64,000 bases of DNA, taken from Rhizopus arrhizus. Taxonomy: Eukaryota; Mucoromycota; Mucoromycetes; Mucorales; Rhizopodaceae. Position 1 is the first letter of the stretch, and every line of letters begins with the position of its first letter. This document shows, piece by piece, positions 40,947 to 51,627 of this stretch. The notes beneath the pieces were generated by a model. It worked only from the letters and a program-made list of their open reading frames with translations. It had not been told where the DNA came from and ran no database searches. Position numbers and translations under genes: made by a program. Location: NCBI GenBank assembly GCA_024220505.1, contig JAKZZE010000010.1, forward strand, positions 1,860,001 through 1,924,000, given 5' to 3'.

Positions 40947-43747
40947 TGGCAGGGAACACAATCTCCGTCATTCTTTTTATATTGAGAAGGAGTTGTTTAT
41001 TTATTTCTTCTTTAGTTGCCTTATTTTTTTCTTTGCTAAAATCTTCAAAGTCATTCATGTTACGACCGTACATTAAAGTGAAGGGTGGCGTCTTAGTACG
41101 TTCATTGTGTTTACCATTCAAGTAGAGTTGTGTAGAAGGAACATATAAATCCCAGTCTGCTTTAGCACCCTCGATTTGTTTCTTTATTGCATTTACAGCT
41201 GTTTGTACCCAACGTTCACTTACTCCATTAGCTCTGGGATGATAACTAGATATGAGTCTATGGTCATAACCAGCATTTTCAGCAAGTAATTGCATAAGCT
41301 CATTTACAAATTCACCACCATTATCAGATTGGATTACACGTGGAAAACCATAATGCGAGAATACATCGATTAAAGCTTTTACAATCGTCATAGATTGCTT
41401 ATCAGGCAAGGGTTTCAATACACAGTAACGTGTAGCAATGTCAACCATAATCAATAAGTAATTGTTGCCATTCAAGGAAGTTTTCATGGGACCAGCTAAG
41501 TCGATGCCCCAACTATCTCCAGGTAATGTGGCTGTAATGGGTCTTAGAGGATTATAACCCTTTTTGATTATGTTAAATTGTTGACATGGAATACAACTCT
41601 TAACAAGTTCTACGGCTTCATTTTTCAGATTAGACCAGTAGATACCTTTACGTTTTAAAGCATGGTAAATTGCATCAGAACCAAAGTGTCCTTTAATGTG
41701 CTCACGTAGAAGAAGTAGTTTACGTTCTTCTGGATCCGGAGGTGTCATGTATTCACCTTTGTCTTCACTGGGTAGTTTTACTGCTGCTCTATTCAAAAGA
41801 TGAAGCTTATCCCCTCCCAGTTCATTGACAGGATCTTCAATTTCATATAGACGAGAAAGTGTGTCAGGGAGAATATTATCTACACCTGGTAAATGAACGA
41901 CTTTAAAATCATATTGGAGCAGTGTATCAAACCAATTTATGAGCATAGCGTTAGCAATCTTTTGCGTGTGAAGATAAGTGAGTGCCTTATGATCTGTATA
42001 TAGGGTAAATTTGTTTCCCCATAAATACTTATGGAACCTCTTCAGTGCATATACAACTGCTAATAATTCTCGCTTAGTAGCTGAATAGTTACGTTCACTT
42101 TTAGATAAAGTTTTAGCTATCATAGAAATATAGTGTACTTTCCCATTTATCTTTTGATACAGAATTACACCTATACCAACGTTAGAGGCATCGGTAGCGA
42201 CATAGAAAGTTTGATTCAAATCAGGGTATGAAAGAATTACATTTTCTAACAATACTTTCTTTAAGTTGTCAAAACATTGTTGGTGTTTATCATTCCATAA
42301 TTTAATTAATGATTTTTCATTTCTTAAGGCATCCAGTGGAGCTAACAGTGTAGATGCTTTAGGAATATGAGGACGGAAATAATTTATGAGTCCACAGTAT
42401 CTCATTATATCCTTTCCAGTTTTGGGGACAGGAAATTCTTGCACATTAGCAACTTTACGAAGGTCAAGAGAAACACCTTTAGGAGATATTCTGAAGCCAA
42501 GTAAATTAATTTTGCTTTGAAAAAATGTACATTTATCAGGATTTAACTTGAGATTTACTTTAGTAAGTTTATCAATTACTTGTTTTAAGTGTTGCTTATG
42601 CTCTTCAATGGAAGTAGATGCTACAACTATGTCATCAACAAAACATTTAGCAAAGGACATGTTTTCTAATGCGATGCTCATAGTTCTCTGCATTACACTG
42701 GATACATGCTTTAGACCAAAAGGAGTACCAACAGGTATATACTGTACAGAGTTCCAAGAGAAAGCTAGTTTATGTGCATGCTCTTCATTCATTTTTAAAG
42801 AGTTAAAAGCAGATTTAAGATCCAAAGTGGAATATACAGTTGCTCCTTTCAATTCCTCAAATAGCTCAGAAATTTTAGGCAAGGGCATTCTGTCAATTGA
42901 CTTTAGAAGAGCATTAACATGTCTGGGATCATGGCACACACGGTAACCAGTTACTTCACCCTTAGCATTGGTCTTCTTTACTACAGTCAAAGCTGAGTTC
43001 CACTCGGTATTAGCAGGAGCTCTCTTGATTACACCATTCTCCAGCCATTCATCTATCTGATCTTGTACTATCTTATGATATGCTAAAGGCACAGGATAGG
43101 GACGTCGATAAGATGTGACACCTTCAGGAGTTTCAATCGAGACAACAGATTCCGGTATAGTACAAAAGGAACCTTTAGGTATTGCTTGATTTAATTGAAT
43201 TAATGGTTTAATATAGTTTAATGCTTGTTGATATTCATTAGATGAACCAGCGGGGCAGTTCTCTAATTCAGTCATCTCATCATCAACTTTATTCAAGAGT
43301 TCACTAAAGTCATTGAATTTATGTTCAGGTACTTTGGAATTGTCTAAAGATACTTTACTATCATCCCATTTGTAAGGAAGACCAGTAAGACCAATACCAA
43401 GTTTACTCATAAAATCAGTACCAATACTCATATCATGATTATTTGTTAAATTCATTACTTCAAAGGTATGATTAAAGGATTTTCCATTACACTTAATGTT
43501 TACTTCAGTTAAACCAATTCTCTTAATAGTAGAGTTACAGTCAGCTAACTTTATGACATTATTATTTTTAGGAGGAATAATTAAAAAATTATTTTGGAAA
43601 CAAAATTTTTTATTTACAGAAGAAAAATTTGCTCCAGTATCCAAGATCGTGATGGCTTTTCTATTGTTTGCAAGTATAGGAAAAGTTATAGAATTATCAT
43701 TAGTACTTTTAAAGTCTCGAGTAACTATTAATTCTTTTTCTTTTTAG
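40947..43747 (-). CDS. Gypsy-2 pol: protease, RT, RNase H, integrase core
   Basis: Enters from gag by a -1 shift in the A-rich stretch at 43732-43748. Protease ILDTGANFSS lies near 43640. RT includes TVYSTLDLKSAFNSL, VGTPFGLKHV and the FVDD active site near 42640. RNase H has VATDASNVGIGVIL, RNYSATKRELLAV and YTDHKALTYL. Integrase has the zinc finger HIKGHFG...CIPCQQFN, WGIDLAGPM (first Asp), IQSDNGGEFVN (second Asp) and RANGVSERWVQ (Glu). No premature stop occurs before the TcA insertion at 40944. Apart from its insertions the element looks recently active. Confidence 0.95.
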
Positions 43748-44164
43748 ACTTACAGTCAAGTGCCATACGGTTGAGAGGGCTGTTTATTTCACATTCATCC
43801 TCTTCATCGGATACATTATTATTTGCAGTTCTTACGGCCATTCGGTTTATTTGTACATTATCCTTATTGTTACTATTACTATTTTTAGCAACTAGATATT
43901 CATTGCACTTATGACCTTGGAACCATTCTTTGCGGCAGTAAGTGCATGGCTTGGTTTTAGATTTTCCCTTATTTGCCATGGGTGTCTTATACTTGTTGGT
44001 CAATACTTTACTAGTTCCAAAAGGAGCTTTACTAGTATTGCCAGCATGACGGGTAGTACGTTCATCTTCGTTCATAGGACGAGCACGTTTATGAGGGGTC
44101 TTGGCAGCAAAAGCAGAATCTTCACCAGAGGCAAGTACCAAGTCGATTATTTGAGTAATCGAAC
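43728..44164 (-). CDS. Gypsy-2 gag, C-terminal part
   Basis: Rejoins the N-terminal part (51030-50100) after removal of Gypsy-1 and one TAGGT duplication, giving ~455 aa. It contains KTPHKRARPMNEDERTT and a Cys/His cluster CTYCRKEWFQGHKC (CX2CX7HX1C-like), a nucleic-acid-binding knuckle. It ends CKSKKKKN at the -1 shift region. Confidence 0.9.
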
Positions 44165-44169
44165 TAGGT

Positions 44170-44574
44170 TGATGTATCCATCATTCATAACTCGATATGA
44201 AAACAGTATTAATAAGCTACATGTAAAATATATCCAATAGATAGGCTACAGGTTAATTCGGATAATCTTCATTAAGGATAAGATGCTGCGTAATTGCACG
44301 GTTAAATTATATTAAATCCAGGAACTAAATCACAGTCAATCATATACGAGTATTCTATGGATAAATGCTTATGATGACAAAGATAACAATGGAAGAACAC
44401 GTAACCATTATCTATTTGTCATCAGTTATATCATACTCATTAATTATTAATCCATAACATGAAATATTATCCGTGTATGAAAAGTATAAATAGAGTATCA
44501 TTTTCTTATTAAATAAAGCAATCTCTTTATCGAGTCTCGTCCTCTCTTGTTCCTTTCTATTCTTGGATAAATCA
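44170..44574 (+). repeat. Gypsy-1 5' LTR (405 bp)
   Basis: Begins TGATGTATCC and ends GATAAATCA. AGTATAAATAGAG near 44484 is the likely promoter, with AAATAAAGC about 30 bp downstream. The sequence just inside the LTR (TTTTTTTTGACGAATTCTC) lacks a TGG primer-site start. Confidence 0.95.
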
Positions 44575-44625
44575 TTTTTTTTGACGAATTCTCTTTACTC
44601 TATTATTACTACGCTATTCTCAAAC

Positions 44626-47600
44626 ATGTCTATCAACTCTAATCTTTTGGCTTACAACGAAGAAACCCTTCTTTCTGAAAGTGACCCTGCTTTCATTGGT
44701 CCTAGACTTGAAAAGCCCTCCATGGTTAATGGGATTGAACTTCCTCTTACTGGATCTCCAAACTCTATTACAGAAGATATAGAGATGGAAGAAGTTGAAC
44801 CCAGGGCTATGGCCTCTCCACTCGCTGGTGTCAAGGGCAGTGGCGCAGCACCACCTTCTCAGGTCTCGGGTAGTCGTAATTTGACGGCTACCGTCCAGAC
44901 TTTGACGAAACAGGTAGAACAAATTGCTGCGGCTATCACAGGTCAAGAGCTTTCAGGAAAGCAACTGGCTAACCTTTCCCGTGAATACACGACCAAGTCT
45001 ACCATCTTGGCCTCCTTGTTGGACTTGCAAGCAAAATTGGCTAATAACTTGACTATACAGACCAATGGCTCTGCCATTAACGGTTCTAACAGTCAACCTA
45101 CGGTGGTTCCTCAAAACTTACCTTTGTTTCAGTACACTGGTAATGTAGAGAACTCAGCATTGCCCGTCTTTAAAGACATTGCTGACTGTATCCGACGTTT
45201 TGAGGATATACTCTTTGCGTACCGCTTGGATGTACAGGTGCATTGGCAGCGCCTCATCCCTTTCTCCCTTACCCATACTCAGCGTTCTTGGTATGATGAA
45301 TTACGGGTAAAGAAGAATTTATCTTGGACCATATTCAAGGAACAATTAACCTTGAAATATGGCATCGAATCCACTGAGGCTCAAGCCCACGCCTCAAGAG
45401 AGCTGTTAACCATCAGCATGCAACCTGATGAATCTGTGGAAAAATACACTGACCGCTTCTTGAAGCTCAAGCGTGAAGCCACTCCCGTAGCTGACGATTT
45501 TTTGGCTATTTTGTTTGTGAACTCCCTCACTAGTAGCCTCCAAAATCATGTCAACATGGCCATCGTCAGTCTTGATCAGGAGGCAAAGAATGACATAAAC
45601 CTCCTTTCTAGTATCGCAAGAAAGTTTCATACGAAACAACAGACCTTGCCCCATATGTCAACTAAAAAATTCAATAACCAACCCTCTCAAGTCAACGGGT
45701 TGAACCCTCCCAGTGGTATTCATAAAAGAAACCACCGTACGGATGGAAGGACTTGTATCATCCATGGAAAGTGCAACCACACAACAGATCGTTGTAAAAA
45801 GGCTCAGGAACTTGGAATTGCTAACAGTATGAACAAAGAGACATCTAGTAAGCGTTGCTTTAAATGCAACGCTCCTTTTACTAGGGAGCATTTAAATGTT
45901 TGCCCTAAAAGGAATCAACCTCTTTCTGCTGGTTCTGCCTCCTCCTCCTCTACTGCACCTACCATAACCAGGGCATTCCGCTCACTTCAGTTGACTGGCA
46001 GTGAAGATAAAGCAATGGGTACAAATGCTTCTAAATACAACCCTGCCAACCAACAAAGCCACGATGAAGAACAGGATCTTGACGATGAAGCCGTCAAGGA
46101 CATCCACTACTACTCATCATTATGTAAGTTGCAACCGTTTAATACAAAACTTCACAGTTTTAATAACAAACGTACTGATTCCTTTTTTGTACCCATCACT
46201 ATAGAAAATGTCCGTACTTGGGCTTTGGTTGATACTGGGTGTAATACTTCTACGATCTCTCCTGACCTAGCAAAAATTATAAACGTTAGAACTTTTCCTG
46301 TTTCAGGAAAATTACAATTAGCTAGTTTGGATACCTTGGTATCTAGAACTGCTATTACAGATCAAATAAAAGTATTTTATAACGGAATCAATGTCTTACA
46401 TGAATTTGAAATTTTTAAGTTTGATAAGGATATACCTATTTGTATTGGTACAGATCTTATGCCTAAGTTAAACATTAACTTGACAGGTTTAGCTGTTACG
46501 TGGGATAGTCCTAATATCTCTACAATACCTGATCCAATAGACCCTTCACCTATCAAACCTAATAAGTCACCCGCTGGTACTCACCAACAGCGTGAACAAC
46601 TTATGGACGCATTACAGCCATATTTGAGCGCCAATGCTAAGATCCCTAGCACGTCTGCATGTCCTCTACCTGAAGCGATAGTTCGCTTGGAAACTGAACC
46701 AGGTAAAACCACTTATAGACGACAGTATCCTATTGCACTGTCAATCCAGCCTAAAGTACAAGAACAGGTTGATAAATGGTTAGCAGATGGTGTAATTGAA
46801 ATAGCTCCTCCTAATACTGCATTTAACTCTCCTTTGTTGACTGTACGTAAAAAGGATGCTAATGGTAATTATAGTGACGATGTACGGGTGTGTATAGACC
46901 CCAGACATATCAATGCAATACTCATAAAAGATCGTACCGACCGCTTTCAATTACCATTGATAGCTGAGTTGCATCAAAAAATGAGTGCTGCGACACTATT
47001 CACAGTACTTGACCTCAAACAAGCTTTTCATCGGTTACCTCTAGCTGATGAGCATAGAGCCCTTACAGCTTTTACATTTAACGGTCAACAATATCAATTC
47101 TGTAGAGCACCATTCGGTTTGACCCCTATACCAAATCATTTCCAACGTGTGCTAACTACCCTCTTACATGACTTGCCATACGTTACATGTTTCATTGATG
47201 ATTTAACTATCGGTACTGGACCCGATATTGAGGAACATATCAAATGCGTAAATACTGTCATCGAACGACTTACATCAGCTAAATTTATTCTTAACATTGA
47301 TAAATGTCACTTTATGCAAACTTCGGTAAACATCCTAGGGTTCACTATTAGTCACAATAGTCTCTCATTGGATAGCAGAAAGGTTGCAAATGCTTTAGCA
47401 TGGCCAATACCAAAGACTGGAAAAGATATACAACGCTTTCTAGGCCTCGCTAATTATTTTCGAAGTCATCTCCCAAATTTCTCTACCATGACCGCACCGT
47501 TAGATAAACTACGTAACGAAGGTTCATTGGAACACATTTGGACTGACAAATACCTACAGGCTTTTCGAAATATACAAACAGCCTTATCTAATGCTCCTGT

Positions 47601-49488
47601 TCTGTCTATACCTGACATGCGTCATGAATTACAGCTAGCTACAGATGCTAGCAACACAGGAATTGGCGGTGTACTTTATCAAATTATTGACGATAAAACT
47701 CGCTATATTGGATTCGCAGCAAGAGCACTGTCGAAGTCAGAAATGAACTACTCGACAACTAAACGAGAGCTGTTAGCCATCTGTTATCTTTTTGAAAGAT
47801 TTCACAAGTGGTTGTATGGATCTCAATTCACGCTGTATACTGATCATAAAAGTTTGGTCTATCTTGGCACACAAAACATTCCTAATCCCATGATGCTGAA
47901 TTGGTTCGAAACTATTTTCAACTATACATTCAAAGTAATCCATCGTCCAGGAATTGAAAATGTGTTGCCGGATTCACTTTCTCGTCTTTTTTCAGACGAT
48001 ACGGAAAAAAGACTGGGGGGAGATAATAATCCTCAGCAACTTTCCATAAAAAATAAAAATACAAAGTCACAGAGTAAACGTACTACAGACAACAGTACAA
48101 ACATAAAACAAAGAGCTGTACAGCTAGTAGACTACATGACACCACCAGAAGAGGAACGTCATAACCTATTATTAAAGGCACATCTACTTGGACACTTTGG
48201 GGCTGATGCTATTGTAAAGACAATCCACAATGATAATTTGCACTGGATTAATATTAAAAAAGATGCATTGCAGCTAGTATCCAATTGTCCTGAATGTCAA
48301 CAATTTAATATTGGCAAACACGGGTATCACCCTCCCCGTAGTATTCTACCAGATGGTCCTTTTGATCACGTCTGTATTGACCTCGGTACCCTGAACATTA
48401 CATCAACAGAAGGACATAATTTCATTTTAGTCCTAGTTGATCTCTTCACAAGATTTACAATTCTAAGACCATTAATGGATAAAACTGCAGTATCCATAGC
48501 TAATGAACTTAGAGATATCTTTTGCACTTTTGGTTGGCCCAAAAAGCTTAGTTCAGATAACGGTACAGAATTCACTAATGAAATATTTAATTCATTAATG
48601 GAAACCTGTGGTATTGACCATAGACTTTCACTGCCTTATAACCCATTGGGAAATTCGACTAACGAATCGTTTGTCGGAATAGCCAAACGAGCTCTTGTTA
48701 AAAGATTACAAGGCAAGAAAGACGAGTGGAATCTTTTCCTTCCTAGTATTCAATATGCTATGAATTGCAAATATTCTAGATTACACCATTCCAGACCATT
48801 TGTGCTTATGTATAATAGACAACCAAATGAATTCCAGGATTATTCCAATACACAATCCTCAATACCTAACTCTAGTCAGCAGTATGCTAAAGCACTAGAA
48901 AATAAATTAGACAATATGAACAACATAGTAATCCCTGCTATACGTAACCGTATTATGACTACTCAAAGAACTGACAACGAGTATTTTACAAAGAAACACC
49001 GCATTGTACATCAACAATTTCCTAATAATAGCGAAGTTATGATAAAAAATGTGAATAGAAATAGTAAAACTGACCCAAGGTACGAGGGCCCCTTTGTCGT
49101 ACATGGAGTCACAAAAAATGGTAGCTACATTTTGACGGATAAAACAGGTACACTATTATCGCGCGACGTACCTACCTCGCACATCAAACTCATCTCTACA
49201 GACAACGTTGTTAATAATCGCGCTGACCAACAACAGTACGATGTGCAGGCAATTATCCAACATAAAGGAAATAACACTAGTAATTATAAATACCTAGTAA
49301 GATGGAAAGGTTATCCTCCAGAATATGATACCTGGGAACCTGCCTCAAGTTTTGATGACATGAGTATGATAGAACAGTACTGGGCAAGACGTAACGTCAA
49401 TAATAACATTGGCAAACGTAAACGCTCATCTCATACCAATGTTCCAACCAAGACTAATAATTTTAACAAACGAAACAAGACAAAGTAA
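44626..49488 (+). CDS. Gypsy-1 Gag-Pol polyprotein (1620 aa)
   Basis: ATG at 44626 (MSINSNLLAYNEETLLSESD), the first Met after the LTR. Gag spans ~1-450, with Cys/His clusters CIIHGKCNHTTDRC and CFKCNAPFTREHLNVC near residue 410. The protease WALVDTGCNTSTI is near 535. RT has TVLDLKQAFHRLP, APFGLTPIPN and the FIDD site near 855. RNase H has LATDASNTGIGGVL near 1005. Integrase: zinc finger HLLGHFG...CPECQQF (~1190-1225), CIDLGTL (Asp ~1249), LSSDNGTEF (Asp ~1310) and NSTNESFVG (Glu ~1346). The chromodomain YKYLVRWKGYPPEYDTWEPA is near 1550-1580. Gag and pol are in one frame with no shift, as in Tf1-like elements. Confidence 0.97.
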   Translation: MSINSNLLAYNEETLLSESDPAFIGPRLEKPSMVNGIELPLTGSPNSITEDIEMEEVEPRAMASPLAGVKGSGAAPPSQVSGSRNLTATVQTLTKQVEQIAAAITGQELSGKQLANLSREYTTKSTILASLLDLQAKLANNLTIQTNGSAINGSNSQPTVVPQNLPLFQYTGNVENSALPVFKDIADCIRRFEDILFAYRLDVQVHWQRLIPFSLTHTQRSWYDELRVKKNLSWTIFKEQLTLKYGIESTEAQAHASRELLTISMQPDESVEKYTDRFLKLKREATPVADDFLAILFVNSLTSSLQNHVNMAIVSLDQEAKNDINLLSSIARKFHTKQQTLPHMSTKKFNNQPSQVNGLNPPSGIHKRNHRTDGRTCIIHGKCNHTTDRCKKAQELGIANSMNKETSSKRCFKCNAPFTREHLNVCPKRNQPLSAGSASSSSTAPTITRAFRSLQLTGSEDKAMGTNASKYNPANQQSHDEEQDLDDEAVKDIHYYSSLCKLQPFNTKLHSFNNKRTDSFFVPITIENVRTWALVDTGCNTSTISPDLAKIINVRTFPVSGKLQLASLDTLVSRTAITDQIKVFYNGINVLHEFEIFKFDKDIPICIGTDLMPKLNINLTGLAVTWDSPNISTIPDPIDPSPIKPNKSPAGTHQQREQLMDALQPYLSANAKIPSTSACPLPEAIVRLETEPGKTTYRRQYPIALSIQPKVQEQVDKWLADGVIEIAPPNTAFNSPLLTVRKKDANGNYSDDVRVCIDPRHINAILIKDRTDRFQLPLIAELHQKMSAATLFTVLDLKQAFHRLPLADEHRALTAFTFNGQQYQFCRAPFGLTPIPNHFQRVLTTLLHDLPYVTCFIDDLTIGTGPDIEEHIKCVNTVIERLTSAKFILNIDKCHFMQTSVNILGFTISHNSLSLDSRKVANALAWPIPKTGKDIQRFLGLANYFRSHLPNFSTMTAPLDKLRNEGSLEHIWTDKYLQAFRNIQTALSNAPVLSIPDMRHELQLATDASNTGIGGVLYQIIDDKTRYIGFAARALSKSEMNYSTTKRELLAICYLFERFHKWLYGSQFTLYTDHKSLVYLGTQNIPNPMMLNWFETIFNYTFKVIHRPGIENVLPDSLSRLFSDDTEKRLGGDNNPQQLSIKNKNTKSQSKRTTDNSTNIKQRAVQLVDYMTPPEEERHNLLLKAHLLGHFGADAIVKTIHNDNLHWINIKKDALQLVSNCPECQQFNIGKHGYHPPRSILPDGPFDHVCIDLGTLNITSTEGHNFILVLVDLFTRFTILRPLMDKTAVSIANELRDIFCTFGWPKKLSSDNGTEFTNEIFNSLMETCGIDHRLSLPYNPLGNSTNESFVGIAKRALVKRLQGKKDEWNLFLPSIQYAMNCKYSRLHHSRPFVLMYNRQPNEFQDYSNTQSSIPNSSQQYAKALENKLDNMNNIVIPAIRNRIMTTQRTDNEYFTKKHRIVHQQFPNNSEVMIKNVNRNSKTDPRYEGPFVVHGVTKNGSYILTDKTGTLLSRDVPTSHIKLISTDNVVNNRADQQQYDVQAIIQHKGNNTSNYKYLVRWKGYPPEYDTWEPASSFDDMSMIEQYWARRNVNNNIGKRKRSSHTNVPTKTNNFNKRNKTK

Positions 49489-49694
49489 CGAGCTGAATAT
49501 GATCTTTTCCCATTACTTTTTTCCTCAAGAGGTTTTTTGGGTTTTTATCGATTATATACCAGAAGAGCATACTCTCTCTTTCCTCTACACTTACGTCTTT
49601 AATATAAACAGCCTACGCAATCATATTGGATATGATCCCTGTACTCTTCGTTATTCATGATGCTCATCGGTTGTTCCAACCTGGAAGGGGGCAA
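49489..49694 (+). other. Gypsy-1 3' non-coding region and polypurine tract
   Basis: Short spacer after the pol stop, ending CTGGAAGGGGGCAA immediately before the 3' LTR. This purine tract is the expected primer for plus-strand synthesis. Confidence 0.8.
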
Positions 49695-50099
49695 TGATGT
49701 ATCCATCATTCATAACTCGATATGAAAACAGTATTAATAAGCTACATGTAAAATATATCCAATAGATAGGCTACAGGTTAATTCGGATAATCTTCATTAA
49801 GGATAAGATGCTGCGTAATTGCACGGTTAAATTATATTAAATCCAGGAACTAAATCACAGTCAATCATATACGAGTATTCTATGGATAAATGCTTATGAT
49901 GACAAAGATAACAATGGAAGAACACGTAACCATTATCTATTTGTCATCAGTTATATCATACTCATTAATTATTAATCCATAACATGAAATATTATCCGTG
50001 TATGAAAAGTATAAATAGAGTATCATTTTCTTATTAAATAAAGCAATCTCTTTATCGAGTCTCGTCCTCTCTTGTTCCTTTCTATTCTTGGATAAATCA
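49695..50099 (+). repeat. Gypsy-1 3' LTR (405 bp)
   Basis: Appears identical to the 5' LTR and to the solo LTR at 3391-3795. It is followed by the TAGGT duplication. Confidence 0.95.
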
Positions 50100-51030
50100 T
50101 AGGTAAACGAGAACCAAAGTGAGAGGATATCGCTAACTGCGCGACAGACTTGACAGATGCTTTTAAGGAAGCAAAGTAAGTGACAGCAAGGAGAGTACTG
50201 TCTTCCATACCAGCTTCACGGCGCATCTTCTGGAAACGGTTCGAGTATTCTCTGTTACTCTCGTAGGTGCCTTGACACATGGAACCGACTTCGACCATAA
50301 GTAAGAACTTGCGATAAGGAGTGTCAAAGTGATCCAAGATCATAGGGCGGACTTGCTTCCAAGAAAAACTTTTTTCTAGCAGCGCTTCCCTGCACCAAGA
50401 GACTTGTTCGGGGTTCATACATAGTGGCAGCAATCGTTCCCAATTGGAGTTCAGGGCTTGACCATGAGCACGTAAGACAGTTTCAAAGGTGTTACAAAAA
50501 TCGTAAGCACTGTCGTAGCACTCAGCCTTTTTCCTCCAAATTGCATCACCTTTTAATTGCAACGTAGGCAGGTCATTTGGTACAACCAAGCGAAGAGAAT
50601 GATTACTTGAACCATCGACCGGGGTTTTCACCTCTTCAAACATAGCAGTGAAGGACTTGAGAGCCTCCTTTGCTCTGTTCACCTTTTCTTCGCAATCCTT
50701 AAATTTCTGATGGGCAGTAAGAGCAGCAGCAGGATCAGAATCATCTTCATTTAAGACCATATACTCCATAAAGTGGATCTTGGCTTGATTCTTCCAATTT
50801 TCAATGATACGCAGCTTGCGACTTACAATGTCACCAGTGGAGTCCATTACCTTAGGAGTAGGAGTAGCAGTATCAGTGTCCATGGGGGTAGGTTCAGAAG
50901 CATACTTGCTAGCCATACTTCCTTGAGGTTCAGAAAGAGGAGAAGTGATATTAAAGACCACAGAGCTTTGACTTTCTGGGGTGCTTGTTACAACAGGGTC
51001 AACAATAGGAGTTTCTTGAGTAGTAGACAT
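50100..51030 (-). CDS. Gypsy-2 gag, N-terminal part
   Basis: The cat at 51028-51030 gives MSTTQETPIVDPVVTSTPES. A disordered Ser/Thr/Pro N-terminus is followed by a helical region (RIIENWKNQAKIHFMEYMVL). Then comes the Ty3-type capsid core (YDSAYDFCNTFETVLRAHGQ, NWERLLPLCMNPEQVSWCRE, YSNRFQKMRREAGMEDSTL). It is interrupted after FGSRLP by the Gypsy-1 insertion and continues at 44164. It begins only 34 nt from the 5' LTR. Confidence 0.92.
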
Positions 51031-51064
51031 ATTTGCAATAAAGTTTGGAATTCAAAAAGTAAAA

Positions 51065-51627
51065 TGTTATGTTCTGGTAAAGTAATTAAGGTAGCGATAA
51101 AAACCAAAGAATACTTTTTGAGACTGAACTTTATTAAAGACAATCTTAATTATTAAAAAGAAATCATTACAAAGTCTACTATTTATATTCTTCTATCAGT
51201 TGGCGGGTCAATGAGTTGTTATGAGCGTAGATCCAATAATTGACATGTTTGATTGAAGAATGATCACTGAATCGATTATGAAAATTTTTAATTCGTTGTT
51301 TTATAGATCTTATTGTTCTTTAACTGATCTGGGAGAATTGTCCCGTCTTCATTGAGAGGAAAGATATATTTATATGAAATGCCTCCAGTCAGATCATAGT
51401 TGACTAAGTACCTGATCCATTATTATTCATTTACAGAAATGATGAATAATAAAGGTCATGACTTATTTATTGTTCATGTTTACTTTATAGGATGAATCTA
51501 ATAGTGATAGTTTTATATAAAAAAGAAGAAGAATATATTTTATTTGATAAAGATTTATCAGTTTTAATATACTTCTTTTAGTTGTGATTATTCAATGTCC
51601 GTTATGATCAGACGCTGTTCTACAACA
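51065..51627 (-). repeat. Gypsy-2 5' LTR (563 bp)
   Basis: Appears identical to 38097-38659. The minus-strand promoter GAATATAAATAGTAG lies near 51187. The LTR includes TCAAAAAGTA (minus strand, 51112-51121), which is complementary to TACTTTTTGA just inside the LTR (51052-51061). Confidence 0.93.

Larger units (their letters stand above)
44170..50099 (+). mobile_element. Gypsy-1: complete chromodomain Ty3/Gypsy element (5930 bp)
   Basis: LTRs of 405 bp at 44170-44574 and 49695-50099 look identical. A TAGGT duplication (44165-44169, 50100-50104) flanks the element, which inserted in Gypsy-2 gag. One 1620-aa gag-pol ORF spans 44626-49488. A polypurine tract CTGGAAGGGGGCAA lies directly before the 3' LTR. 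Intact ORF, identical LTRs and perfect duplication mark it as young and possibly active. A solo LTR is at 3391, an LTR fragment at 12869, and another internal fragment at 63354-64000. Confidence 0.97.
38097..51627 (-). mobile_element. Gypsy-2: chromodomain Ty3/Gypsy element inserted in the host gene, with nested TcA and Gypsy-1
   Basis: LTRs of 563 bp (38097-38659, 51065-51627) appear identical and are flanked by a perfect ACTTT duplication (38092-38096, 51628-51632). Minus-strand order: 5' LTR, gag (51030 down, interrupted by Gypsy-1 at 44170-50099), pol (43747-40947, interrupted by TcA at 39315-40944), chromodomain end (39312-38680), 3' LTR. All three pieces rejoin in frame after removing the inserts. 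The leader between LTR and gag ATG is only 34 nt with no TGG-type primer site, so self-priming as in Tf1 is possible. Confidence 0.95.
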
